64,000 nt of DNA. Source: Halolamina pelagica (lineage in GTDB: Archaea; Halobacteriota; Halobacteria; Halobacteriales; Haloferacaceae). Shown here piece by piece: positions 50,141 to 59,563 of this stretch. The notes under the pieces were generated by a model, which saw only the letters and a list, made by a program, of their open reading frames with translations, was not told where the DNA came from and did no database searches. The position numbers and the translations under genes are program-made. Every line of letters starts with the position of its first letter. Position 1 is the first letter of the stretch. The stretch lies in the NCBI RefSeq assembly GCF_900115675.1, contig NZ_FOXI01000009.1:1-64000 (forward strand), in the 5' to 3' direction.

Positions 50141-51145
50141 ATGAACAACACGCCCCGTCCCGGCCGCGACGACGCCCGGCGGCCCCGCCGCCTGCGGGCC
50201 GACGGCGTCCGCTCGCTCGTCTCGGAGACCGGCCTCTCGGCGTCGGACCTGATCGCCCCCGTGTTCGTCGACGCCACGACCGACGAGCGCGTCCCGATCG
50301 ACTCGATGCCCGGCCACGAGCGAGTTCCCGTCGACGACGCCGTCGCCCGCGTCGAGGAGGTGCTCGCGACCGGCGTGGAGGCCGTGATGGTGTTCGGGAT
50401 CCCCGAGTTCAAGGACGACCGCGGCACCCGCGCCTACGCCGAGACCGGCGTCGTCCAGCGCGCCGTCCGGCAGATCACCGCGGAGACCGACGCCTACGTG
50501 ATCACCGACGTGTGTCTCTGTGAGTACACCGAGCACGGCCACTGCGGCATCGTCGAACCCGGCGCCGAGGAGGACCCCCACCTCACCGTCGAGAACGACG
50601 AGAGCGTCGACCTGCTCGCGGCGACCGCGGTCTCCCATGCCGAGGCGGGCGCGGACATGGTCGCGCCCTCGGCCAGCCTCGACGGCATGGTCGGCGCGAT
50701 CCGCGACGGGCTGGACGAGGGGGGGTTCCGGAACCTGCCGATCATGTCCTACGCCGCCAAGTACGAGTCGGCGTTCTACGGGCCGTTCCGCGACGCCGCC
50801 GACGGCGCGCCCGCCTTCGGCGACCGCCGGCACTACCAGATGGACCCCGCCAACGCTCGGGAGGCCCGCCGCGAGGTCGAACTGGACGTGGGGGAGGGCG
50901 CGGACGTGCTTATGGTCAAGCCCGCGCTCCCGTACCTCGACGTGGTCGCGGACGTGCGCCGCGAACACGACCACCCCGTCGCGGCGTACAACGTCTCCGG
51001 GGAGTACGCGATGCTGCACGCCGCCGCCGAGAAGGGCTGGCTCGACCTCGACGCGGTCGCTCACGAGTCGCTGCTGTCGATCAAGCGCGCCGGCGCGGAC
51101 CTGATCCTCACCTACTTCGCGGAGGACGTGGCCGAGTCGCTCTGA
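50141..51145 (+). CDS. hemB: Delta-aminolevulinic acid dehydratase (porphobilinogen synthase)
   Basis: The 334-residue protein has the zinc-type cysteine motif DVCLCEYTEHGHCG (about 123-136), the two Schiff-base lysine regions PIMSYAAKYESAFYGPF (about 202-218) and LMVKPALPYLDVV (about 258-270), and the family start RPRRLR. It condenses two 5-aminolevulinate molecules to porphobilinogen in haem and cobamide synthesis. No other haem genes lie beside it. Confidence 0.97.
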   Translation: MNNTPRPGRDDARRPRRLRADGVRSLVSETGLSASDLIAPVFVDATTDERVPIDSMPGHERVPVDDAVARVEEVLATGVEAVMVFGIPEFKDDRGTRAYAETGVVQRAVRQITAETDAYVITDVCLCEYTEHGHCGIVEPGAEEDPHLTVENDESVDLLAATAVSHAEAGADMVAPSASLDGMVGAIRDGLDEGGFRNLPIMSYAAKYESAFYGPFRDAADGAPAFGDRRHYQMDPANAREARREVELDVGEGADVLMVKPALPYLDVVADVRREHDHPVAAYNVSGEYAMLHAAAEKGWLDLDAVAHESLLSIKRAGADLILTYFAEDVAESL

Positions 51146-51154
51146 ATCGCTGCT

Positions 51155-51317
51155 CGCGGCTCACGGCTCACTTCGTTCGCCGTTCGCTTCGAGGTGGTTT
51201 GCCACCGCTCCCTTCGGTCGCGGTGTTTGCTGCGACTACTGACCGCGGCTCACGGCTCACTTCGTTCGCCGTTCGCTTCGAGGTGGTTTGCCACCGCTCC
51301 CTTCGGTCGCGGTGTTT
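51155..51317. repeat. Tandem direct repeat of 74 bp
   Basis: Positions 51155-51228 and 51244-51317 are identical over 74 bp, with a 15-bp spacer. Each copy contains short CTTCG/TTCGC-rich inverted stretches. It fills most of the gap between hemB and the universal stress gene. Confidence 0.85.
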
Positions 51318-51371
51318 CCCCACCTCGCTTCCGACGGAAACGGTTTTGCGTCGGCGGCCTGACTCCCACCC

Positions 51372-51779
51372 ATGGATCCGTTCGACCTCGTGCTCGTGGC
51401 CGTCGACGGGAGTGAGGAGTCCACTCGGGCCGTTGAGTACGCCGTGGAAGTCGCCGACGCCTACGACGCCGCGGTCCACGTCGCCTACGTGCTCGGCGAG
51501 GACGTCGCGGAGAACTACGAGGACGAAGGGTACGCCGAAACCGCCGAGGAGATCGCCGACGAGCGCGGCGTCGGGATCGGGACCAGCACCGTCTCGGGGT
51601 TCTCGAAGAGTCGCCTCTCCCAGCACCCCGGCAGCGTCGTCCTCGACGCCGCCGAGGAGCGCGGCGCGGACTTCATCGTCCTCCCCCGGGAACCACAGAC
51701 CGGCAGCCGGGCGGCGGTACTGGAGAAAACTGCGGAGTACGTGCTCTGCTACGCGAGTCAGCCCGTACTCTCGGTCTGA
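51372..51779 (+). CDS. Universal stress protein
   Basis: The 135-residue UspA-fold protein starts FDLVLVAVDGSEESTRAVEYAVEVADAY, and its C-terminal half has VVLDAAEERGADFIVLPREPQTGSRAAVLEKTAEYVLCYASQPVLSV. The usual G-x2-G-x9-G-S/T nucleotide loop is altered (REPQTGSRAAVLEKT), so ATP binding is doubtful. Its 3' end overlaps the convergent acetyltransferase gene by 22 bp. Confidence 0.88.
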   Translation: MDPFDLVLVAVDGSEESTRAVEYAVEVADAYDAAVHVAYVLGEDVAENYEDEGYAETAEEIADERGVGIGTSTVSGFSKSRLSQHPGSVVLDAAEERGADFIVLPREPQTGSRAAVLEKTAEYVLCYASQPVLSV

Positions 51780-52327
51780 TCGTCGAGTCGGATCGCCATC
51801 TCCAACTCGAAGCTCTCGGCGTCGGTCGTCTCGAACCCGATCTTCTCGTACAGCCCCACGGCGGCCCGGTTCCAGCGCTCGACAGTGAGCCAGACCTCCG
51901 AGATCCCCTGCTCGGCGCCGTAGCCCAGCGTCGTCTCGATCAGCGCCGTCCCGATGCCCGCGCCCTGGTGGGACTGCAGCACGAAGATCGCGAGCTCGTA
52001 CGGCGAGTCCGTGCCGTTCTCGGGGACGAGCGTCACGTGGCCGACCACGTCGTCGCCGTCCCACGCGAAGACGTTGTAGCAGTCGTCGTCGAGGATGCGA
52101 TCGAGCCAGTCCCCCAGCTTCGAGGGGCGACTCGGCGGGATCCCCTGTGCGCGGTCGGCGGGGTCGAACGCCTCGTACATCGCTCGCAGCGCCTCGCGGT
52201 CCGCGTCGGTCCCGTCGTACACCCGGAGCTCGATCGTTCGACCCTCGGCGTCCTCGACGGTCCGGGGCGGCGACGGGAAGCCGCCGGCCCGGTCGTCGGG
52301 ATAGCGCTCTGGTCCGGTCATGCTCAC
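51758..52327 (-). CDS. GNAT family acetyltransferase
   Basis: The 189-residue protein has the acetyl-CoA motif A in LAIFVLQSHQGAGIGTALIETTL (about 120-142, Q/R-x2-G-x-G/A) and a late VGLYEKIGFETTD strand, both typical of GNAT N-acetyltransferases. It starts at GTG 52327, overlapping the stop of the upstream stress gene (GTGA), which decides between this and the inner ATG 52321. Substrate unknown. Confidence 0.9.
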   Translation of the reverse strand: MSMTGPERYPDDRAGGFPSPPRTVEDAEGRTIELRVYDGTDADREALRAMYEAFDPADRAQGIPPSRPSKLGDWLDRILDDDCYNVFAWDGDDVVGHVTLVPENGTDSPYELAIFVLQSHQGAGIGTALIETTLGYGAEQGISEVWLTVERWNRAAVGLYEKIGFETTDAESFELEMAIRLDDQTESTG

Positions 52328-52692
52328 CGGACCAGCTTGACGCTCGTGTGGGCGTTCAACAGGACGAACTCCGCGATACTGCCCACGTTGATCTTCCCCA
52401 TCGGGCTGGTCTGGCCGCCGCCCAGCGCGATCTCGTCGAACTCCTCGCGCTCGGCGATGTCGACCAGTTCGCTCCCCGGATCGCCCTCGACCTGTCGGAT
52501 CTCGGCATCGATACCGGCGTCGTCGAGTTCCGCCCGAGTCCGCTCGGCGATCTCCTCGCGCGAGCGGGGCGACCGCGGGTTCTCGACGATCGCGACCGTG
52601 AGGTCGTCGCCCACCTCGGCCGTCCGGGCGACTACCCGTTCCAGCGCCCGTACGGAGTCGTCGCTTCCGCCGATCCCGAGCAGCACCTTCAT
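52324..52692 (-). CDS. Universal stress protein
   Basis: The 122-residue protein from ATG 52692 begins MKVLLGIGGSDDSVRALERVVART and ends IALGGGQTSPMGKINVGSIAEFVLLNAHTSVKLV. This holds the G-x2-G-x9-G-S ATP-binding loop of the UspA family (GGGQTSPMGKINVGS). It is coupled to the GNAT gene by a 4-nt overlap. Confidence 0.9.
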   Translation of the reverse strand: MKVLLGIGGSDDSVRALERVVARTAEVGDDLTVAIVENPRSPRSREEIAERTRAELDDAGIDAEIRQVEGDPGSELVDIAEREEFDEIALGGGQTSPMGKINVGSIAEFVLLNAHTSVKLVR

Positions 52693-52779
52693 GGCCGGCC
52701 GCACGACCGCTCGGCTGATAAACCCCGCGGGCCGGCGCCGGTGAACAACCCTATGTCCGTGGGTGTGTCAGGTGGGTGC

Positions 52780-53472
52780 ATGAGCGACGATCCGACGCCG
52801 ACGGGGGAGGCGGCCGACCGCGACGCTGGGGGCGACGAGGCGCCGAGCGACGACGGGGCGACCGACGACGAGTTCGACCGCGACGACGCCGCCACGAACG
52901 GCGCGGGCGACGTGGAGCAGGGCCCCGAATCGGACCCCCTCGCCGACGTGCCCGAGGACGTCCAGGAGTACGAACGCTTCACCAAGATGGACCGCGCGGA
53001 CTACGACCGCGTCAACGAGTTCCTCCGCGAGCGGACGTACATCACCGCCCGCGAGTGGGCGATCGCGCGGCTCTGTGCGGACTTCCGAACGGAGACCGGC
53101 GTCGAGATGACCAAGATCGGCGAGAATCTCCCGCGACTGGTGCCGTTCATGACGGACACCTACAGCCCGCAGGCGGTGAATCAGGCCCGGGCCTCCTTCG
53201 AGGAGAAGGTCACCAAAGCGGGGGCGACCTTCCTCTACGGCGCGATGTCGGGGTTCTACACCGCCGAGGAACTGGACGACACCATGTACGAGGTGACCGA
53301 GATCGCGAAGTTCCTGCTGGAGGTCGAGGGCGTCGACCTCTCGGTGGAGGAGGAACTCGAAGCCGAAGACGAGATCTCGCAGGTGATGCGCGAGGTGCGG
53401 GAAGCCTCCGCGCAGGTGCGCGGCGAGGAGGTCAAGTGCCCCGAGTGTGGGCACGTCCACGAGACGGAGTAG
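52780..53472 (+). CDS. DUF5806-like conserved haloarchaeal protein
   Basis: The 230-residue protein has a disordered acidic N-terminus (about 1-60), a helical core (YERFTKMDRADYDRVNEFLRERTYITAREWAIARLCADFRTETGVEMTKIGENLPRLVPFM, about 63-123) and a C-terminal CPECGHVHE half-site. I believe it is DUF5806. The core looks like a DNA-binding helical fold, but no function is established. Confidence 0.7.
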   Translation: MSDDPTPTGEAADRDAGGDEAPSDDGATDDEFDRDDAATNGAGDVEQGPESDPLADVPEDVQEYERFTKMDRADYDRVNEFLRERTYITAREWAIARLCADFRTETGVEMTKIGENLPRLVPFMTDTYSPQAVNQARASFEEKVTKAGATFLYGAMSGFYTAEELDDTMYEVTEIAKFLLEVEGVDLSVEEELEAEDEISQVMREVREASAQVRGEEVKCPECGHVHETE

Positions 53473-53523
53473 TCGTCGAGACGGGGGACTCCGGCTGAAT
53501 CTCGGTCGTTTTTCGCAGTATCG

Positions 53524-54627
53524 CTACCCCTCGAACCCGTCTTCCCACCGGAACATCCCGTTGCACTGCACGACTTCGCCGTCTACCTCCATCCGCGAGT
53601 CCTCGCTCATGTCCGTGATCATGTCGACGTGGACCGCGGAGTCGTTGGCCTCGTCCTCGCTGCCCTCGGGGAGGTTCGACTCGTAGGCCCGACCGAGCGC
53701 GAGGTGGACCGTGTCGCCCATCTTCTCGTCGAAGAGGATGCTGTCGGTGAACTGGTCGATACCGCGGTTCATCCCGATGCCGAGTTCGCCCAGCCGTTTG
53801 GCGCCCTCGTCGGTGTCGAGCACCTCCGCGACGGCGTCCTCGTTCTGTTCGGCCGCGAAGTCGACGACCTCGCCGTCCTCGAAGGTGAGGTGGACGTTCC
53901 GGACGCGCTGGCTGTTGATCGTCATCGGCACGTCGAAGAACACCTCGCCCTCCGTCGCGTGGGGGGCGGTGAACACCTCGCCGGAGGGGAGGTTGTGCGA
54001 GTCGTAGACGACGCTGGCCGCGGAGTTGACCGCCGTCCGCCCCTCGATGGACATCGTGAGGTCGGTGTCCGCCTTCACGATGCGGACCTCGCTCCCCTCG
54101 TCGAGCAGCTCCTTCATCCGGGCCATCTCGTCGGCGAGCTCCTCCCAGTCCCGGATGACGGCGTCGTAGACGAACGCCTGGTACGCCTCGTAGCTCATGC
54201 CGGCCTGCTGGGCCAGCGCGCGGGTCGGGTGGACCGTCGACACCCAGTCGGTGTCCATCCGCGCCTCGCGGATCCCCTCCCGGGCACGCTTTTTCGCCTG
54301 GCGCTTCGCGGCCGGCACGTCGGCGCTGGCAGTCGTGTTGCGGCCGCCGCCGAGGCGGAGCACACTGTCGGCGTGCTCGTACAGGGCGCGCTCGTACTCG
54401 GGGTCCGCGTCGAACTCGCCGCTGTGGGCCAGCGCGTGTGCGCGGTCGATCTCGTCGGCGTCGTACAGCGTCACCACGTTGGCGTCGCGCTTCCCCAACT
54501 CCTCGGCGACGGCGACGGCGAGGTCGTGGGCGCCCTCCGAGACGGAGAGCACCACGTCGTCGCCCGCCTCGATCCGGGCGCTCCAGTCGACGAGCGTCTC
54601 GGCGTGTTCGCGGATGCGGTCGTCCAT
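53524..54627 (-). CDS. M29 family aminopeptidase
   Basis: The 367-residue protein matches thermophilic M29 metallo-aminopeptidases: an N-terminal alpha/beta domain (about 1-150), SSGEVFTAPHATEGEVFFDVPM-like sequence (about 213-233) supplying the metal-site E, and HVDMITDMSEDSRMEVDG near the C-terminus supplying H and D ligands. It removes N-terminal residues from peptides in the cytoplasm. Confidence 0.92.
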   Translation of the reverse strand: MDDRIREHAETLVDWSARIEAGDDVVLSVSEGAHDLAVAVAEELGKRDANVVTLYDADEIDRAHALAHSGEFDADPEYERALYEHADSVLRLGGGRNTTASADVPAAKRQAKKRAREGIREARMDTDWVSTVHPTRALAQQAGMSYEAYQAFVYDAVIRDWEELADEMARMKELLDEGSEVRIVKADTDLTMSIEGRTAVNSAASVVYDSHNLPSGEVFTAPHATEGEVFFDVPMTINSQRVRNVHLTFEDGEVVDFAAEQNEDAVAEVLDTDEGAKRLGELGIGMNRGIDQFTDSILFDEKMGDTVHLALGRAYESNLPEGSEDEANDSAVHVDMITDMSEDSRMEVDGEVVQCNGMFRWEDGFEG

Positions 54628-54757
54628 GCTCGGGGCGTGGGGTGGGTCGGCAAAATACCCGCGGGATACCCGCCGGGATCACCCGGTAGCTCCCCCCGCC
54701 TCCAGTCCGACTGCCTGCGGGGGGAAGATTGAGGAACGGACCATCCGAACGCCGCCC

Positions 54758-56197
54758 ATGGCTCGAACCGTCCTCGTCGGCGGCACCGTCGTGACCGTCG
54801 ATGCCGACCGGCGCGTGCTCGATCCCGGCGCCGTCGCCGTCGATGGCGACGCCATCGTCGCCGTCGGCCCGCGCGAACAGGTTCTCGCCGAGCACCCCGA
54901 CGCCGACCGCATCGACCTGGCCGACCACGTCCTGCTCCCGGGCCTGGTCGACAGCCACGGCCACGCCGGCCACAGCCTGACGAAGAACCTCGCCGACGGC
55001 GCCGGCGACGACTGGCTCGATCTGGTCAAGGAGATCTACTTCGAAGCGACCGGGACGCCGTTCTGGCGGGCGGAGGGGCGATTGGCCGCGCTCGAACGGC
55101 TCCGCGCCGGCGTGACGACCTCGCTGTCGTACGTCGGGTCGATGCCCCGCGTCGACGATCCGAGGTTCGCCGCCGCGGCGGCGACTGGCTACCGCGAGTT
55201 CGGCCTGCGCCACGTCGTCGCCGTGGGGCCGCCGGACGGCCTGCCCGTCGACTGCGCGGACCCGGAGGCCGGCACCGAAACGACGGTCGACCTCGACCGG
55301 GCGATGGCGACGACCGGGGCCGTCGTCGACGACCTCCACGGCAACGCCGACGGGCGGATTCAGGTCGCGGTCGCGCCCTCCTCGCTCGTTCCCGAGATGG
55401 ACGAGGCCGGGAACGCGACCGAAGCGAGCGTGGATCAACTCCGACGGGTCACTGAGTTCGCCGAGCGGGAGGATCTGGCCATTCACGCCCACGCTTACGA
55501 GGGCGAGATCGCTGCGGCCGACGCGGCCGACCCGGAGGTCCTGACCGAGCGCCTGTCGCTCGCACACTGTGCGGGCATCGACAGCGAGGAGGTGGCACTC
55601 ATGGCCGAGAACGGCGTGGCCGCCTCACACGGCCCGCTGACGCACGCCTACGCGTGGGACCGGTTCCCGGTCGTCGAAGCCATGGAGCAGGGCGTCACCG
55701 TCGCCGTCTCGACCGACGGCAGCGCGCCGGACCGCTCGTTCGACCTGCTCTCGCAGGGCCGCATCGCGGCACAGCTCCAGCGGGCCCACCACGGGGACAC
55801 GAGCCTCCTCCCGGCCGGCCGCGTGCTGGAAGCGATGACCGTCGACGCCGCGGCCGCCCTCGGTCTCGGGGACGAAGTGGGGTCGCTCACTCCCGGCAAG
55901 CGTGCCGACGTGGTGGCGATCGACCGCCGCTCCGCGAAGCTCGGCCCCCACCTCGATACAGGACAGACCGTCCCCAGGCTGGTCAACTACGCCGACGGGG
56001 GCGACGTGTCGTTCGTGATGGCCGACGGCGCGGTCCGGCTGCGTGACGGGGCGGTCGTCGCCCCCGAGGCACCGACCGTCGAAGCGGTGCTCGACGACGC
56101 CGCGGCGGCCGCGGGGACCGCACTCGATCGCGTCGACGCGGCGGACGCACTGGAGCCACATCCCGACCTCTGGGGCGCGGTCCGGTACGGCGAGTAG
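54758..56197 (+). CDS. Amidohydrolase (TRZ/ATZ, MTA/SAH deaminase-like)
   Basis: The 479-residue protein has the TIM-barrel amidohydrolase design: N-terminal beta sandwich, metal motif LLPGLVDSHGHAGHSL (about 51-66), HAHAYEG (about 246-252), SLAHCAGID (about 267-275), VSTDGSAPDRSFD (about 320-332) and C-terminal PGKRADVVAID. This fits the chlorohydrolase/5-methylthioadenosine deaminase group. The first motif reads HGH where many have H-x-H-L. Substrate is not determined. Confidence 0.88.
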   Translation: MARTVLVGGTVVTVDADRRVLDPGAVAVDGDAIVAVGPREQVLAEHPDADRIDLADHVLLPGLVDSHGHAGHSLTKNLADGAGDDWLDLVKEIYFEATGTPFWRAEGRLAALERLRAGVTTSLSYVGSMPRVDDPRFAAAAATGYREFGLRHVVAVGPPDGLPVDCADPEAGTETTVDLDRAMATTGAVVDDLHGNADGRIQVAVAPSSLVPEMDEAGNATEASVDQLRRVTEFAEREDLAIHAHAYEGEIAAADAADPEVLTERLSLAHCAGIDSEEVALMAENGVAASHGPLTHAYAWDRFPVVEAMEQGVTVAVSTDGSAPDRSFDLLSQGRIAAQLQRAHHGDTSLLPAGRVLEAMTVDAAAALGLGDEVGSLTPGKRADVVAIDRRSAKLGPHLDTGQTVPRLVNYADGGDVSFVMADGAVRLRDGAVVAPEAPTVEAVLDDAAAAAGTALDRVDAADALEPHPDLWGAVRYGE

Positions 56198-56253
56198 CCG
56201 CCCCCGGCCACGGAACCGCAACGGCTACCCGTACTTCGCTCACACCCACACGC

Positions 56254-57153
56254 ATGCAACTGGGCGTCATCGGACTCGGACGGATGGGACAGATCGTCGT
56301 CGACCGGTGCCTCGACGCGGGCCACGACGTGGTCGCGTTCGACCTGAGCGCGGAGGCCACCGCCGAGGCCGCGGGGGCGGGCGCGACCCCGGCGGACGGC
56401 GTCGACGACCTCTGTAACCGGCTCGGCGCGGAGAAGCGAATCTGGCTGATGGTGCCGGCGGGCGACCCCGTCGACGCCACGCTCGACGACCTCGAACCCC
56501 ACATCGGCGAGGACGACGTGGTGGTCGACGGCGGCAACTCCCACTTCGAGGAATCGGTCCGCCGGGCCGAGGAGACCGACGCCGCGTACCTCGACTGCGG
56601 CACCTCGGGCGGCCCGGCGGGCGCCCACCTCGGCTTCTCGCTGATGGTCGGCGGGCCCGAGTGGGCCTACGAGGCGATGGTCCCCGTGTTCGACGCCGTC
56701 GCGACCGGCCACGAGGGTCACGACCGCATGGGGCCCGCGGGGTCGGGCCACTACGTGAAGATGGTCCACAACGGCGTCGAGTACGCGCTGATGCAGGCCT
56801 ACGGGGAGGGGTTCGAACTGCTCGCGAACGGGCGCTACGACCTCGACCTCGAAGCCGTCGCCAACACGTGGAACAACGGCGCCGTCATCCGCTCGTGGCT
56901 GCTCGAACTCTGCGAGGAGGCGTTCCGCGAGGAGGGCAACGACCTCGGCGACGTGGCCGACCACGTCGCCGGCGGATCGACGGGGACGTGGACGGTACAG
57001 GAGGCGCTGGAGCAGGAGATTCCGGTGCCGCTGATCTACCAGGCGCTCGCCGAGCGATTCGGCTCGCGGGCGCCCGACGAGGGGCGGTTCGCCCGGCGGC
57101 TGGCGAACCGCCTCCGCTACGGGTTCGGTCGCCACGAGATCGAGCGCCAGTAG
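56254..57153 (+). CDS. gnd: 6-phosphogluconate dehydrogenase (decarboxylating), short form
   Basis: The 299-residue protein has the Rossmann start GVIGLGRMGQIVVDRCLDAGHDVVAFDLS (about 3-31), DGGNSHFEESVRRAEE (about 91-106), DCGTSGGPAGAHLGFSLMVGG (about 114-134) and the catalytic SGHYVKMVHNGVEYALMQAYGEGF (about 165-188, with K and N). It converts 6-phosphogluconate to ribulose 5-phosphate. The short length and the Asp after the second strand point to the NAD-using form, known in haloarchaea for the oxidative pentose phosphate route. Confidence 0.93.
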   Translation: MQLGVIGLGRMGQIVVDRCLDAGHDVVAFDLSAEATAEAAGAGATPADGVDDLCNRLGAEKRIWLMVPAGDPVDATLDDLEPHIGEDDVVVDGGNSHFEESVRRAEETDAAYLDCGTSGGPAGAHLGFSLMVGGPEWAYEAMVPVFDAVATGHEGHDRMGPAGSGHYVKMVHNGVEYALMQAYGEGFELLANGRYDLDLEAVANTWNNGAVIRSWLLELCEEAFREEGNDLGDVADHVAGGSTGTWTVQEALEQEIPVPLIYQALAERFGSRAPDEGRFARRLANRLRYGFGRHEIERQ

Positions 57154-57281
57154 CGCTCGCTGGGGTCGGCCCGTGTTCGGCCAGCGCCTCGACGGGGCCG
57201 TACACCGCCTCTCGGGCGCCTCCGTCGTACGCCGACAGGGCGTCGGGTTCGAAAACGCCTCCCGGTCGAACGTTCGATCCG

Positions 57282-58175
57282 CTACAGCTCCGCCTCCCGG
57301 AACCAGACGATCCCCACCGCCAGCGGGATCACCAGCCAGAGCAGCATCGCCGCCAGCACGACGGCGTCGCCGAACGCCGGCGAGAGCTCCGGCCCGAGCG
57401 CCCGTGCGGCCTGCTGGTTCGGGATCATCCCGAAGAGCATGCTGAACATGCGGATGCGGGCCTCCAGGTCGCTCATGAACAGGCTGTCCACGAGAGTCTT
57501 GTACGCCTGGATCGGGTTCAGGATCTTGAGTGCCAGGCGGAGCCGGAACTGGTCGGGCGTCGACAGCCCGAACAGGTCGGTCGCCGCGCGGTTGACGCCG
57601 GTAACGAAGAAGTTCCAGAGGAACCAGAAGATCGCGAACAGCCCGCCGGCGCCGACCAACGCCTGCTGGTTCGTGTTCGCGGCCGCCGAGACGCCGACGG
57701 CGATCCCGACGAACACGACGCCCAACAGCGCCGTCAGCAGCGCGAACTGGACGTAGACGAGGATGTCCAGTCCCGACGCCGCCGGCAGCAACGCCAGGAG
57801 GGCGACGACGAAGCCGATCAGCACCGGGAGCGTGACGACGGCGCTGCGGCCGAGGAACTTCCCGAGCACCACGTCGTCCCGGGAGTGCGGCAGCGAGAGC
57901 AGGAGTTTGATCGTCCCCGACTCCCGTTCGCGGGTGATCGAGGCGTAGGTGACCACCAGCGCGGTCAGCGGGATGATGATCGCCGTCCCCTGCTTCAGGT
58001 AGAAGAGGAACCCCCGGAGGATCGCGGCTGCCTCCTGCTGGTTGCCGCCGCCGACGTAGAGTCGCCCGACGGCGGCGCCGGCGAACACCAGCACCGAGAG
58101 CGCCGACAGCACCCAGAGCCACCGGGAGCGCACCGCGTCCTGGAAGTCCTTCCGGGCGACGGCCTCCCAGCTCAT
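57282..58175 (-). CDS. ABC transporter permease
   Basis: The 297-residue protein has about six transmembrane segments and the ABC-2 features SWEAVARKDFQDAVRSRWLW at the start and TRERESGTIKLLLSLPHSRDDVVLGKFLGR (about 70-100), typical of NosY-like export permeases. It pairs with the ATPase gene by an ATGA overlap. Substrate unknown. Confidence 0.92.
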   Translation of the reverse strand: MSWEAVARKDFQDAVRSRWLWVLSALSVLVFAGAAVGRLYVGGGNQQEAAAILRGFLFYLKQGTAIIIPLTALVVTYASITRERESGTIKLLLSLPHSRDDVVLGKFLGRSAVVTLPVLIGFVVALLALLPAASGLDILVYVQFALLTALLGVVFVGIAVGVSAAANTNQQALVGAGGLFAIFWFLWNFFVTGVNRAATDLFGLSTPDQFRLRLALKILNPIQAYKTLVDSLFMSDLEARIRMFSMLFGMIPNQQAARALGPELSPAFGDAVVLAAMLLWLVIPLAVGIVWFREAEL

Positions 58176-59122
58176 GCGTCCACCCCCTCAGCGGCATCGC
58201 CCGCCGCGTCGCTCGGGGCCTCGCCCTCCGTGTACGCGAGGAACAGGTCCTCGAGCGAGGACTCCCGGGTCGAGAAGTCCTCGACGGCGACCCCCGCGTC
58301 CTCGAGCGCGCCGATGACGGCCGTCTTGGCTTCGGAGTCACACTGCACCGTGACCGTGCTGCCGTCGGTCGACGCGGCGTCGACGCCGTCGAGGGCACGC
58401 ACCGCACCGAGGTCGTCGTCCGTGACGCCCCCGGCCGTGATCTCCAGGGTCGCACCGGTCCCGACCGCCTCGCGGAGCCCCTCGATGGAGTCGCGGGCGA
58501 CCAGTTTCCCGTCGCGCAGGATGCCCACGCTGTCACAGACCGCCTCGACCTGCCCCAGCACGTGGCTGGAGAAGAAGACGGTCGCGCCGCGGTCGGCCTC
58601 CTCGCGTACGATGTCGCGCATCTCCTTCGCCCCCGCAGGGTCGAGCCCCGAGGAAGGCTCGTCGAGGATCAACAGGTCGGGGTCGCCCACGAGCGCCATC
58701 CCGAGTGCGAGGCGCTGGGCCATCCCCTTCGAGTAGCCGCCGGCCTTGCGGTCGCCGTCGCCGGCGAGCCCCACGCGGTCGAGCACGGCGTCGGGATCGG
58801 CGTCGACCCCCTTCGACTCGATGGCGAACTCGACGTGCTCCCGCCCCGTCAGGCGGTCGTAGGTCGAGAACCCCTCCGGGAGCACGCCGGTCCGTTCCCG
58901 GACCGCGACGCTGTCGGCCTGCGGGTCCATCCCCAGTACCTCAACCCGCCCCGCGGTCGGGCGGACGAAGTCGAGCAGGACGTTGATCGTCGTCGACTTC
59001 CCGGCGCCGTTGGGGCCGAGGAAGCCGAACACCTCGCCCTCCGGTACCGTCAGGTCGAGTTCCTCGACGGCGGTCACGTCGCCGAACCGCTTGGTGACCC
59101 CGTCGAGTTCGATGGCGGTCAT
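58172..59122 (-). CDS. ABC transporter ATP-binding protein
   Basis: The 316-residue protein has Walker A GPNGAGKST (about 35-43), the signature region GGYSKGMAQRLALGMAL (about 128-144), Walker B LLILDEPSSGLDP (about 150-162) and the H-loop FSSHVL. An extra C-terminal domain (about 215-305) is common in ABC-2 exporters. ATG 59122 starts the homologous sequence MTAIELDGVTKRFGD. It is the first gene of the two-gene exporter operon. Confidence 0.95.
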   Translation of the reverse strand: MTAIELDGVTKRFGDVTAVEELDLTVPEGEVFGFLGPNGAGKSTTINVLLDFVRPTAGRVEVLGMDPQADSVAVRERTGVLPEGFSTYDRLTGREHVEFAIESKGVDADPDAVLDRVGLAGDGDRKAGGYSKGMAQRLALGMALVGDPDLLILDEPSSGLDPAGAKEMRDIVREEADRGATVFFSSHVLGQVEAVCDSVGILRDGKLVARDSIEGLREAVGTGATLEITAGGVTDDDLGAVRALDGVDAASTDGSTVTVQCDSEAKTAVIGALEDAGVAVEDFSTRESSLEDLFLAYTEGEAPSDAAGDAAEGVDA

Positions 59123-59202
59123 GGGCCGGCTTGCCTCGGTTCCGGATAAAGGGTTTCGGCCGCGTGATCGGCACGCCGGCGGAGAATCGGGACGGTGTCG
59201 AG

Positions 59203-59460
59203 TCAGAGTTCGTCGTCCGGGTCGTGGCTCTCGGCGACGCGTTCGGCCTCGGCGGCGTAGCGCGCGACGGTCTCGGGGTCGTCGACGGGGTCGAGCCGGT
59301 CGTCCTCCACGTCGAGTGCGGCCGTCGGGCCGTCCCGGCGGGCGAGGCTGTCCAGCGCGGCCTGCCGGGTGAACGCGCGCTCGCCGTCCGGCGTGGCGTA
59401 GGTCATCGTCACGAGGTTGCGGCTGTCGACGTCGCGGTCGACGAGCCAGACGCGGGTCAT
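59203..59460 (-). CDS. Small acidic protein, unknown
   Basis: The 85-residue protein MTRVWLVDRDVDSRNLVTMTYATPDGERAFTRQAALDSLARRDG...ESHDPDDEL has a short beta-rich N-terminus and a helical acidic tail. I do not recognise a family. It lies between the ABC ATPase and uvrC genes. Confidence 0.65.
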   Translation of the reverse strand: MTRVWLVDRDVDSRNLVTMTYATPDGERAFTRQAALDSLARRDGPTAALDVEDDRLDPVDDPETVARYAAEAERVAESHDPDDEL

Positions 59461-59563
59461 GGTAAGTCCTTACGCTGCGGGCGGTTTGTAGCCGGCGGTC
59501 GTTCACGCCGCCGCGACACCGCGGGCGTCACGCTGAAACGCGCCGACCCCCTACCCCGGATAG

